Assembly (NCBI GenBank): GCA_024225635.1
Contig: JAAEMK010000691.1
Location: forward strand, 1-64,000
Origin: Desulfobacteraceae bacterium
Lineage (GTDB): Bacteria; Desulfobacterota; Desulfobacteria; Desulfobacterales; Desulfobacteraceae
Direction: 5' to 3'
DNA length: 64,000 nucleotides
Below are positions 44,608 to 52,356 of this stretch, one piece after another. The translations under genes were made by a program, and so were the position numbers. How positions within the stretch are numbered: the stretch's first letter is position 1; each line of letters starts with the position of its first letter. The notes beneath the pieces were generated by a model that was given only the letters and a program-made list of their open reading frames with translations, made no database searches and was not told where the DNA came from.

Positions 44608-45462
44608 TCATCGTTTATGGGCCTGGGACTTAAACCGCCTTGTGATCATCTCGATGATCTCCTCCGCGCTCGTCTCAATGGGCTTGCTGCTGACATCAAC
44701 CATGGAGAAGCCTTGGGTGATGTAATATTTTCTTGCCTTTTCGATCTCCATGCTGATCTCCTCCCTGGAGGTATAGGAATACATGTCCGAGGTGCCAAGG
44801 CTCTCCTGCCTCATCTTTCGATGGGCCTTGAGCTGCTCAAGGTTGATGTTCAGGGCGATGATGCGCCTGCGGTCGATCTTCTTCAGTACCTCGGGCATGG
44901 GCACGCCGATCACCAGGGGAACATTGGCCACCTTCCACCCCAGAACAGCCAAATACATTGAAAGAGGGGTCTTGCCGGCCCTGGAGAGTCCCACAAGGAC
45001 AATCTCAGCCTCGGTCAGGTCATCCGGATTCACCCCGTCATCATGGGCCAGGGCATATTCGATGGCAGAGACCTGGGCAAGGTCCACATGGTGGATTTTC
45101 CTGTAGAGCCCGGGCTGCTCAATGGGATCATCATCAAGGAAATTCTGTATCTTGGAAAGCACGGGCCCCATGAGGTCGATGGTCACCAGGCCCTCCTCCA
45201 TGCCCTTAACGGTCAGATAGCGCCTGAGATCCGCGTTCACCATGGTGTGGACAATGAGACTGTCCGTATCCAGGGTCTTTTCGATGAGATCATCAACCTG
45301 GGATTCGGTCCTGATGTGGGGGACCTTGACAACGGTGATGTCGTTATTGGGAAACTGAACCAGGGCGCTCTGGATCAGATGGTAGGCGTTGATCCCCTCC
45401 CCGCAGGAGGCGATATATATCATATGAAATTTGTTGTTTGCAAGTTCTCCAACCAACCCCAT
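44608..45462 (-). CDS. ppsR: PEP synthase / PPDK regulatory kinase-pyrophosphorylase
   Basis: A DUF299 (PpsR/PDRP) bifunctional regulator that phosphorylates PEP synthase or pyruvate phosphate dikinase with ADP and removes the phosphate with inorganic phosphate. The P-loop VGLSRAGKTPLSMYLA lies at about 162-177, flanked by SAIEYALAHDDG and by ANVPLVIGVPMP. The length of 284 is typical. The ATG has AAAGGA upstream. It would control the pyruvate/PEP node of central metabolism. It is divergent from the 45626 gene. Confidence 0.9.
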   Translation of the reverse strand: MGLVGELANNKFHMIYIASCGEGINAYHLIQSALVQFPNNDITVVKVPHIRTESQVDDLIEKTLDTDSLIVHTMVNADLRRYLTVKGMEEGLVTIDLMGPVLSKIQNFLDDDPIEQPGLYRKIHHVDLAQVSAIEYALAHDDGVNPDDLTEAEIVLVGLSRAGKTPLSMYLAVLGWKVANVPLVIGVPMPEVLKKIDRRRIIALNINLEQLKAHRKMRQESLGTSDMYSYTSREEISMEIEKARKYYITQGFSMVDVSSKPIETSAEEIIEMITRRFKSQAHKR

Positions 45463-45625
45463 TGTTTTTCCTTTATTCTATCAAATAATTGGGTTATTAA
45501 TAAGCTGTCAGTGAGGGTGGCCATAGCCGTTACATACTCACTGTTCACTGCTGAAAAAGGGATATATCCCAACAGGCAGGCAGAGTCAATTGCATTGATC
45601 GTAAATCAACCCATGGGAAACTGGA

Positions 45626-46057
45626 ATGACACACAGAGACAGAGGCAACTACACAAAAAAACATTCGGACAAACAGATAGATCCCGAGGCAAAACAACTT
45701 CTTGAAGCAAGCGCCGGACAGGGAAAGATAACCTGTGCTTCGGTCCATGGCGCAGCAAAAACGCTCGGCATCACACCGGCCGAGGCCGGCGCCCAGGCCG
45801 ATCTACTGGAGCTGAGACTGATACGCTGTTCCCTTGGCCTGTTCGGCCATGACACCGGCGCCAACACCCTTCCCCCCATGGAAACGGTCCCGGAGACGCT
45901 TGCGCAGCTTTTGGACCAAACGTCAGATGACGGCCGAATCTCCTGCCGTGACTGCTGGAACATAGCAAAGACCCTGAAACTCAAACGGATGGAGGTCGCT
46001 TCGGCCTGCGAAGCCAGGGGGCTTCGGATAAAACCCTGCCAATTAGGGGCATTTTAG
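45626..46057 (+). CDS. Small two-repeat protein of unknown function
   Basis: A 143-residue protein whose two halves resemble each other. The first unit (about 19-74) reads EAKQLLEASAGQGKITCASV and continues GAAKTLGITPAEAG, ending CSLGLF. The second (about 89-143) reads ETLAQLLDQTSDDGRISCRD and continues NIAKTLKLKRMEVA, ending CQLGAF. Each unit has an ISC/ITC motif and a helix-turn-helix-like IAKTL segment, so a DNA-binding or adaptor role is conceivable. It lies 16 bases before the DUF503 gene. No family name is offered. Confidence 0.6.
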   Translation: MTHRDRGNYTKKHSDKQIDPEAKQLLEASAGQGKITCASVHGAAKTLGITPAEAGAQADLLELRLIRCSLGLFGHDTGANTLPPMETVPETLAQLLDQTSDDGRISCRDCWNIAKTLKLKRMEVASACEARGLRIKPCQLGAF

Positions 46058-46073
46058 GGAAGAGAATCCAGGT

Positions 46074-46361
46074 ATGGTAACAGGTACGGGAAAAATAGTG
46101 TTCCGGCTCCACGGCTGCAACTCTTTAAAGGAAAAACGGGCCATCGTCAAAGCCATGATCAACCGGATAAAAAACCGGTTCAACGTCTCCATTGCAGAGA
46201 CAGCCTACAACGAAAGCCTTTTAAAGGCCGAGATAGGTTTTTCCATTACCGGGAACAACCGGCGAACCGTCAACTCCATCATGGACAAGGTCTTTAATAT
46301 GGCGGAAGAAATGGGCCTTGCCCAGATCATCGACAGCGAAATGGAGATCCTCTCCTGGTAA
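46074..46361 (+). CDS. DUF503 family protein
   Basis: The 95-residue protein has the DUF503 hallmark HGCNSLKEKRAIVKAMINRI (residues 13-32, invariant SLKxKR) followed by KNRFNVSIAET and a final helix. The function is unknown; related proteins are often encoded near ribosome-binding factor genes. Here it stands between the two-repeat protein and a convergent GGQ release-factor-like gene. Confidence 0.88.
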   Translation: MVTGTGKIVFRLHGCNSLKEKRAIVKAMINRIKNRFNVSIAETAYNESLLKAEIGFSITGNNRRTVNSIMDKVFNMAEEMGLAQIIDSEMEILSW

Positions 46362-46367
46362 GCGGGG

Positions 46368-46772
46368 TTACCGGTGTTTTGCCCGTGCCCGTTTTTTTCT
46401 CCTTTGCTTCTGCTTCCTGAGCCGCTGGATCTTCTTGTCGTCCGGTCCCGTGCCGGTCATATGGGCTTCCACCTTGTCGGCAAGGAGCCGAAGGGCAAGG
46501 AAGCGGTTAAGGTGCTGGGAGCGTTCCCGGCCGCACTTCACCGATATGGCGGTCGGCAGATGACGCAAAAACACGGCCACCGAGGTCTTGTTCACCTTCT
46601 GGCCGCCCCGGCCCGAAGCCTTGACGAACTTCTCCTCGATCTCCTCCCGTTTTATGCCAAGGTCCTTGAGACGCTTCTCAAGGGCCTTGACCTTTTCAAT
46701 GCCCGGTCCCACTGTTTTTACTCCTTTTACGCATTGACTTAATCCTTCCATCCATACTATAGTTTCACCCAT
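46368..46772 (-). CDS. GGQ release-factor-like protein (ArfB/RF-1 domain)
   Basis: A 134-residue protein with only the catalytic RF domain. ASGRGGQKVNKTSVAVFLRH (about 52-71) carries the GGQ that triggers peptidyl-tRNA hydrolysis. The tail is strongly basic (KKIQRLRKQKQRRKKRARAK), as in ArfB, where it enters the mRNA channel of stalled ribosomes. Codon-recognition domains are absent. A rescue factor role is likely. It is convergent with the DUF503 gene with six bases between stops. Confidence 0.85.
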   Translation of the reverse strand: MGETIVWMEGLSQCVKGVKTVGPGIEKVKALEKRLKDLGIKREEIEEKFVKASGRGGQKVNKTSVAVFLRHLPTAISVKCGRERSQHLNRFLALRLLADKVEAHMTGTGPDDKKIQRLRKQKQRRKKRARAKHR

Positions 46773-46776
46773 ACCA

Positions 46777-46792
46777 TGGCCGGCCTGTTGCG
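46777..46792 (+). promoter_or_regulatory. Weak sigma-54 promoter candidate
   Basis: TGGCCGGCCTGTTGCG has the GG and GC elements at the correct spacing but deviates at three consensus positions. It lies 68 bases upstream of the small ORF at 46860, which precedes a histidine kinase and a sigma-54 activator. GC-rich context makes a chance match possible. Confidence 0.25.
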
Positions 46793-46859
46793 GTTGAACG
46801 TAAATTCCAACGTTAACAGGTCACACGCTTATTAACAATACAAATGATGATTGCGGACA

Positions 46860-47015
46860 ATGGCCTCAAACAAATACACATGCAATGAGTACCGGGAAGA
46901 GATGATCCTCATGGCCCTTCAAAAACGGCTGGCAACATCGGACCTCACCCCCAGGGAACGCCGGGAAATCCAGGAAGAGATCAAACGTGTAGAAGCCTCC
47001 ATGGGCATGGATTAG
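46860..47015 (+). CDS. Small conserved-looking protein, 51 residues
   Basis: An intact ATG-to-TAG frame encoding 51 residues, with MASNKYTCNEYREEMILMAL at the start, LTPRERREIQEEIKRVE in the middle and GMD at the end. It is highly charged and predicted helical with one cysteine. The pattern CNEYREEM and the -EIKxxExxMGMD ending remind me of small proteins found in other sulfate reducers. It ends ten bases before the histidine kinase and shares its direction, so it may be co-transcribed. Confidence 0.62.
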   Translation: MASNKYTCNEYREEMILMALQKRLATSDLTPRERREIQEEIKRVEASMGMD

Positions 47016-47025
47016 GAGATACGTC

Positions 47026-48252
47026 TTGGACACGGCTAAGGCCCTGGAACTTGAAAACAGCGCCCTGAAACAGGAACTTCTGGAGAGCAACCTGGAAAAG
47101 GAACTCCATGAGACCTTGATCAATGCCGTTGACGATCCCCTGTTCCTCATCAACGGCAGCGGCATTCTCCTTAAGGCAAACGCCGCGGCCATGGAACGCT
47201 ATGGTTTTCAAAAAGGAGACCTGTTCCACGGCACCATCTGGGAACGCCTCCCCCCAACCCTGGCAAAGGAGTGGAAGGAGGAGATTGCCAAGGTCATTCG
47301 AAAACGATCCGAAAACAGGTTCCAGTTTGACCACGGCCAGAGGATCAAGGAGCTTTTGATATGGCCCGCCTTTGACGCAAAGGGAAGGCTGAGCGCCTTC
47401 ACCCTGATGGAGAAGGATATCACCAGACATATCCGCGCCCTGGAACGCCATAACCTGTTCCAGGAGGAAGAGGCGTGCACCGACCAGCAGATGCTCCACG
47501 CCTCAACCCTGATCAACCTCGGCACCCTGGTCGCCGGCATGGCCCATGAGATCAGCAATCCCAATGCGTTTATCATGACAAACGCCCCCCTCCTTGAACG
47601 GCTCTGGACGGATCTTCTGGAAACCATGGACGACCGGCTGGAACCGGCCGGAATCCAGGCCGGAGGTTTCACGTATCAGGAGATCCGGGAGACCATCCCT
47701 GAGCTTTTGCGGGGGATCAACGACGGGGCTTCAAGGATCGACATCATTGTCAAGAGTCTCCGCTCGTTCTCACGGCCCGATCCCTATGGGGCGCTTGTCC
47801 CGGTTTGCCTCAACGCCGTGGTCAAGACCGCCCTTCTGTTCCTGAACAATGAAATAAGAAAATCCACCAAACACTTTTCCACGGATCTTGACAGGTTGCT
47901 TCCCTCCGTGGCAGGCATCCCCCAGCGCCTGGAACAGGTGATCATCAACCTTCTGCTCAACGCCTGCCAGGCCCTGCCCCGGCCGGACCGGAAGATCATC
48001 CTTTCCACCCGTACCCGGGAAAACAATGCAATTCTCACCGTGACCGATGAAGGGTGCGGCATAGACCAGGAAAGCCTGGATAGAATCTTCGAGCCGTTTT
48101 TCACCACAAAGACAGATATCAAGGGCACGGGCCTTGGACTCTCCATAACCAAAAAAATCGTCAAAGAGCACCACGGCTGGATCGAATTTCAATCCGAACC
48201 CGGCCTTGGCACCCGTGTCACTGTTGGATTTCCCGCCATGAAAGGAGAGTAG
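47026..48252 (+). CDS. Soluble PAS-domain sensor histidine kinase
   Basis: 408 residues without membrane helices. An N-terminal coiled coil (5-30) and a PAS domain (about 30-135) precede the dimerisation box GTLVAGMAHEISNPNAF (H174 phospho-acceptor). The HATPase domain contains QVIINLLLNACQAL (N box), TDEGCGI (G1) and FTTKTDIKGTGLGLSI (F/G2). The start is TTG with AGGAGA ahead. It lies one base before the response regulator start, so they form a cognate pair. The signal must be cytoplasmic. The insert between H box and ATPase (about 185-260) is longer than usual. Confidence 0.9.
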   Translation: MDTAKALELENSALKQELLESNLEKELHETLINAVDDPLFLINGSGILLKANAAAMERYGFQKGDLFHGTIWERLPPTLAKEWKEEIAKVIRKRSENRFQFDHGQRIKELLIWPAFDAKGRLSAFTLMEKDITRHIRALERHNLFQEEEACTDQQMLHASTLINLGTLVAGMAHEISNPNAFIMTNAPLLERLWTDLLETMDDRLEPAGIQAGGFTYQEIRETIPELLRGINDGASRIDIIVKSLRSFSRPDPYGALVPVCLNAVVKTALLFLNNEIRKSTKHFSTDLDRLLPSVAGIPQRLEQVIINLLLNACQALPRPDRKIILSTRTRENNAILTVTDEGCGIDQESLDRIFEPFFTTKTDIKGTGLGLSITKKIVKEHHGWIEFQSEPGLGTRVTVGFPAMKGE

Positions 48253-48253
48253 T

Positions 48254-49660
48254 TTGGCAAATTTCCCGTCAAGACCCGTCCTCATCGTGGATGATGAAGA
48301 GCATATCCTCACCGGCTTTTCCGCCGAACTGAAGTACAACGGCATCAAAAACATCATCACCTGCAACTCGTCACTCGAAGTCATGGAAATCCTGGGAAAG
48401 AACCATGTGAGCATGATCTTCCTGGATCTCATGATGCCGGGCCTCTCAGGCAGGGAGCTTCTATCTAAAATAACCGAGGCCCATCCCAGCGTCCCGGTGG
48501 TTGTGGTCACCGCCTCCAACGATATCGAAACCGCTGTTGCCTGCATGAAACAAGGCGCCCACGATTTTCTTTCAAAACCCGTGGAACAGGGGCGGCTGGC
48601 CTCCGTGTGCAGGCACACCATCGAATACGGTGAGATGAAGCTCGAGATAAACCGACTCAGCACCACACTGCTGGACAATGGCAAAATCCTGGCCCCGGCC
48701 TTTAAAAACATCATCACCCAGGACCCTGCCATGGAAGCCATCTTCAGGTATGTGGACTCCGTTGCCTCAACGAGCCAGCCCCTGTTCATCACGGGGGAGA
48801 CAGGCACGGGCAAGGATCTTATCGCCGGCGCCGTCCATGGGCTCAGCCAACGGGAGGGAAAACTGGTCAAGGTCAACACGGCAGGGCTCGACGACACCAT
48901 GTTTTCAGACACCCTGTTCGGACATGCAAAGGGGGCATACACCGGAGCGGACACCCCAAGGCCGGGTCTTGTGGAAAAGGCCGGGGCCGGAACCCTCTTC
49001 CTCGATGAGATCGGCGATCTCTCCCCCCTGTCCCAGGTAAAGCTCCTCGGCCTGATCCAGGACCGTGAATACCTCAGGATCGGTGATGACAGGACCCGGT
49101 ACTCGGACGCAAGGATCGTCGCGGCCACCAACATCGCCTGCAGCGACCTCAACGACAGCAAAAAATTCAGGCGGGATCTCTACTTCAGGCTCATGACCCA
49201 CCACGTGCACCTGCCTCCGTTAAGAAAGAGGCCCGGGGATATTCCCCTTCTGATCGACCATTTCATCGCAAAGGCATCCCGGAATCTTCAGAAGGAACCG
49301 CCCGGTGCGGATGGAGCGATCTACACCCTGCTTTCAGGTTACCGTTTTCCGGGAAACGTGAGGGAGCTCGAGGCCATGGTCTTTGATGCCGTCTCAACCT
49401 GCACGGCCTCAAACCTTGATACAGGGGTTTTCCAAAAACACATGGAATCGTCAGGCGTCCAACCCGGACCGGAACCGGCCGAAACACCACCCCGGAAAAC
49501 CGGAACCGAATTTTCAACCTTCCACACCCTGCCCACCCTCAAAGACGCCTGCGACCTCCTTGTCAAGGAGGCCATGAAACGATCCGGCGGCAACCAGGCC
49601 CAGGCCGCCAGGATGCTCGGCATCTCACGCCAGGCCCTGAACAAACGGATCAAGGGATAG
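48254..49660 (+). CDS. Sigma-54-dependent response regulator (NtrC type)
   Basis: Receiver domain with VLIVDDEEH, phospho-acceptor D58 (FLDLMMPG) and K108. The AAA+ domain has Walker A GETGTGKD (181-188), the sigma-54 loop as GAYTGA (227-232; the usual form is GAFTGA) and FLDEIGDLS as Walker B. The C-terminal Fis-type helix-turn-helix is QAQAARMLGISRQALNKRI. It starts with TTG right after the kinase stop. It could activate sigma-54 promoters such as that at 41770, but no evidence links them. It is not the PrsR type known from PEP-CTERM loci. Confidence 0.9.
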   Translation: MANFPSRPVLIVDDEEHILTGFSAELKYNGIKNIITCNSSLEVMEILGKNHVSMIFLDLMMPGLSGRELLSKITEAHPSVPVVVVTASNDIETAVACMKQGAHDFLSKPVEQGRLASVCRHTIEYGEMKLEINRLSTTLLDNGKILAPAFKNIITQDPAMEAIFRYVDSVASTSQPLFITGETGTGKDLIAGAVHGLSQREGKLVKVNTAGLDDTMFSDTLFGHAKGAYTGADTPRPGLVEKAGAGTLFLDEIGDLSPLSQVKLLGLIQDREYLRIGDDRTRYSDARIVAATNIACSDLNDSKKFRRDLYFRLMTHHVHLPPLRKRPGDIPLLIDHFIAKASRNLQKEPPGADGAIYTLLSGYRFPGNVRELEAMVFDAVSTCTASNLDTGVFQKHMESSGVQPGPEPAETPPRKTGTEFSTFHTLPTLKDACDLLVKEAMKRSGGNQAQAARMLGISRQALNKRIKG

Positions 49661-49668
49661 TCCATATT

Positions 49669-49741
49669 GGGGTCAGGCTTTCCTTATTGTCCCTTTTGCT
49701 GGAAAACTTCAGGCTGGTGACAATAAGAAAAGCCTGACCCC
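49669..49741. repeat. REP-like long palindrome
   Basis: Two 23-base arms, 49669-49691 (starting GGGGTCAGGC) and 49719-49741 (ending GCCTGACCCC), pair with one mismatch around a 27-base spacer. The GGGGTCAGG ends resemble REP elements tied to RAYT-type transposases in deltaproteobacteria. It lies between convergent genes and may also act as a transcription barrier. No second copy was seen in the window. Confidence 0.6.
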
Positions 49742-49810
49742 GGCTGTCGTTGTGGTGGCTACCGCCACATAGTGGCCGAAGTTATGATCAACCCCAAAAG
49801 TTAATAACCG

Positions 49811-51532
49811 TTATACAAACCCCTTCTGGCTGATGTAGAGAAGGATCTCCTGGGCTGCCTCGTCCGGTGTAAGGTCGGTGGTATCGATGCGCAGCTCCGG
49901 GGAGACAGGCACCTCGTAGGGATCGTCCACCCCTGTAAATCCCTTTAAAAGCCCTGCCCTTGCCTTGGCGTACATTCCTTTTCGGTCCCGTTTTTCACAC
50001 TCGGCAATGGGGGTTGACACATGGACCTCGAAAAAGCCGCCGTGTTCCTCAACCACCGCCCGCACCTCGGCCCGGGTCTTTTCATAGGGGGCAATGGGAG
50101 CACAGATGGCGACCCCGCGGTTCTTTGTGATCTCGGACGCCACAAATCCCATGCGCCGTACATTGATGTCCCGGTGTTCCCGGGAGAAATTAAGTTCGCT
50201 GGAGAGGTTTCGTCTCACGATATCACCGTCAAGCAGGGTCACGGGCCGGGTTCCCATCTCCATGTTTCTGGCATAGAGCACCTTTGCGATGGTGGATTTT
50301 CCGGCACCGGAAAGTCCTGTGAGAAACACGGTAAAGCCCTGGTTGGCAGGAGGCGGATATGATTTTCTCAATTCGGCCACCACCTCCGGAAAGGTCGCCC
50401 ACCCAGGCACTTTTTTTCCAGCCCGAATCCGGTTTCGAATATCCGTTCCGGTGAGAGAGAGGGTTTCTGTCTCCTTGGGGACATTACTTGCGGCCCTGTA
50501 CTCATCCTCAAAGGGAAGATAAACCATCTCCTCAAAGGAGACCACATCCACCCCCACTTCGGAAGCAGCCTCCCTGGAAACCAGGGTGGCGTCGTCATAG
50601 TTGTAAAACGGCTCGCCACTGCTGTTTTTTCCAGGACTTGCGTGGTCGTGGCCAATGACAAAATGGGTGCAGCCGTAATTCTTACCGATGATCATGTGCA
50701 AGAGCGCATCCCTGGGACCGGCCATCCTGGGAGCAAGGGGAAGCAGGTTCAGGACAAAAGAGTCCGGGGGGTAGTGGGAAGCGACCTGCCTAAGACACCG
50801 TATCCGGGTGTAATGGTCAAAATCACCCGGACGTGTCACCCCGGCCACAGGCAGGAGAAGAAGGTTTGCCCTGGCATCCCGCATGGCCTGGATGGTCATC
50901 TCGAACTGGGGCCTGTGCAAGGGCTGGTGGGTCTGGAATCCCACGACACGCTTCCAGCCAAGCCGCGCAAAAACGTTTCTTACCTCCTGGGGACGCCTGC
51001 GGATCTGCTTGAAATCGGAATGGATGGGAAGGTTCAGCGCTTCGATGCCTCCGCCGATGTAGTACCTGCCGGATTTTTCAAAAAGGTAACGGACACCGGG
51101 ATGCTTCCTCTCCGTGGTGCCGTAGATGGCAAGAGCCTCTTTCTCCATATCCAGGGGCCAGATATCCTCCACCGTCATCACCCCGAGGAGAAAGCCCTCC
51201 CCGTCCCGAAGCACCACGGACTGCCCCGTCTCCAGGGTTGCGGCAAAGGTTTCGGAGACATCAAGACAGATGGGAACGGGCCAAAGCTCTCCCGTTGAAA
51301 GGCGCATGCGGTCCAGCACGGCCTCGTAATCGATCTGCTTCATGAATCCGTCAAGCGGGGAGTAAGCCCCGGTCACCAGGAGCTCAAAATCGCAAATCTG
51401 CCGATCGTTGAGAATCACGTCCGGCATGGTGGGGGTGAGGCTCTTCAACAGAGCCTTTCTCTCGTCATCAGCTAGAAGATCGACAAGCACGCTATCGTCA
51501 CCATGGGGTTTAGCAATAGATGAAGTTGTCAT
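49811..51532 (-). CDS. Bifunctional sulfate adenylyltransferase / APS kinase (PAPS synthase)
   Basis: Residues 1-390 are an ATP-sulfurylase fold (PUA-like part, then catalytic domain). Residues about 400-573 are APS kinase with the P-loop LTGLSGAGKSTIAK and DGDIVRRNL. The kinase motifs are intact. The sulfurylase motifs differ from the textbook: QTRNPLHRAHE is QTHQPLHRPQFE (200-211), and GRDHAGPG is GHDHASPG (294-301). Either this is a specialised subgroup or the sulfurylase step is impaired. PAPS is not needed for dissimilatory sulfate reduction, so it probably feeds sulfotransferases, such as the one at 18727. It stands alone, flanked by the REP-like palindrome. Confidence 0.87.
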   Translation of the reverse strand: MTTSSIAKPHGDDSVLVDLLADDERKALLKSLTPTMPDVILNDRQICDFELLVTGAYSPLDGFMKQIDYEAVLDRMRLSTGELWPVPICLDVSETFAATLETGQSVVLRDGEGFLLGVMTVEDIWPLDMEKEALAIYGTTERKHPGVRYLFEKSGRYYIGGGIEALNLPIHSDFKQIRRRPQEVRNVFARLGWKRVVGFQTHQPLHRPQFEMTIQAMRDARANLLLLPVAGVTRPGDFDHYTRIRCLRQVASHYPPDSFVLNLLPLAPRMAGPRDALLHMIIGKNYGCTHFVIGHDHASPGKNSSGEPFYNYDDATLVSREAASEVGVDVVSFEEMVYLPFEDEYRAASNVPKETETLSLTGTDIRNRIRAGKKVPGWATFPEVVAELRKSYPPPANQGFTVFLTGLSGAGKSTIAKVLYARNMEMGTRPVTLLDGDIVRRNLSSELNFSREHRDINVRRMGFVASEITKNRGVAICAPIAPYEKTRAEVRAVVEEHGGFFEVHVSTPIAECEKRDRKGMYAKARAGLLKGFTGVDDPYEVPVSPELRIDTTDLTPDEAAQEILLYISQKGFV

Positions 51533-51644
51533 GGAAAAACAATTAATCGATTACAGCACCCCTGTCAACAGGTTTACACAAGGTGAGGTCCATGGTTGAA
51601 CCTCACCCTTTTTTACATTCCGATCTGACCGCTATTAAGAAGGC

Positions 51645-52193
51645 CTACTGAAAGGATCTGGTAAACAACTCTTCAAGGGCCTTTCCGGCATCTTCTGTCA
51701 GGTTACGGGTTCCCGTACCGGCAAAGGTCTTGTGGGAAATCGTGGGAACGACTTCCTGCCAGGAGTTATTGATCCAGGAGAACCAGGCCTTTCTGTCCTG
51801 CTCATACACAAACACCGGCCTGTTGAAGAGCCGGGCAAGCTCAACTCCCCATCCGGTTCCACCCTTGACAGTGTTGTCCGGGAGTATCCACCCGACCACA
51901 AAAACCTGGTAACCCTTGTTGACCATGTGAAAAATCGACTGGATTACCTTTCGAATTTTTTCTATTTTGGAAAAATTCCTTCCCAGGCGCTGGGAAACGA
52001 TATCCATACTGACATCACCCTTTTTGAGTTCTTCATCACTCAGGACAGTAATACCCGTTGTTCGTTCACCGATGTGCCCTTCAAAGCTAAAGTTCACCTC
52101 ATTGATGCCAAAACGCTCGGCCAACTTTCCGAACTCGGCCTCAGCCCCCCTGTGACCACCACTGTACAACGTAATTTGGGATAAATCGCTCAT
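51645..52193 (-). CDS. SLOG-superfamily putative nucleotide-binding protein
   Basis: 182 residues. ITLYSGGHRGAEAEFGKLAE (7-26) is the glycine-rich phosphate-binding start of SLOG/LOG-like Rossmann proteins, and GGTGWGVELARLFNRPVFVY (about 111-130) is the second conserved segment. Related families include molybdenum-carrier-like and DprA-like proteins. The ligand cannot be assigned. AAGGAG lies ten bases before the ATG at 52193. It is divergent from pepN with about 160 bases between. Confidence 0.7.
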   Translation of the reverse strand: MSDLSQITLYSGGHRGAEAEFGKLAERFGINEVNFSFEGHIGERTTGITVLSDEELKKGDVSMDIVSQRLGRNFSKIEKIRKVIQSIFHMVNKGYQVFVVGWILPDNTVKGGTGWGVELARLFNRPVFVYEQDRKAWFSWINNSWQEVVPTISHKTFAGTGTRNLTEDAGKALEELFTRSFQ

Positions 52194-52356
52194 TATTTAC
52201 CACTCCTTGTTGCCTATTTGATTTTAAGTATGATTGGACTCTGAGTCAGATGATCCTCGAACATATCAAAAAATCGTCCATTTTTCAACAACGAATACTT
52301 GTGGGCGAAAACCACCGGCTATTGACAAAAAGCGGTTCTGATATTATTAGATTCAA

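Noticed and set aside
45043-45705. 220-codon plus-strand frame overlapping ppsR
   Set aside because: Mostly antisense of the PpsR gene, no plausible family or start site.
47770-49161. 463-codon minus-strand frame
   Set aside because: Antisense of the histidine kinase and response regulator; composition rich in S, P and R without any domain.
48254-49660. Assignment of this regulator as PrsR of the PEP-CTERM system
   Set aside because: The receiver and N-terminal sequence do not resemble the PrsR type as I know it, and its kinase is soluble and PAS-based rather than the multi-helix PrsK.
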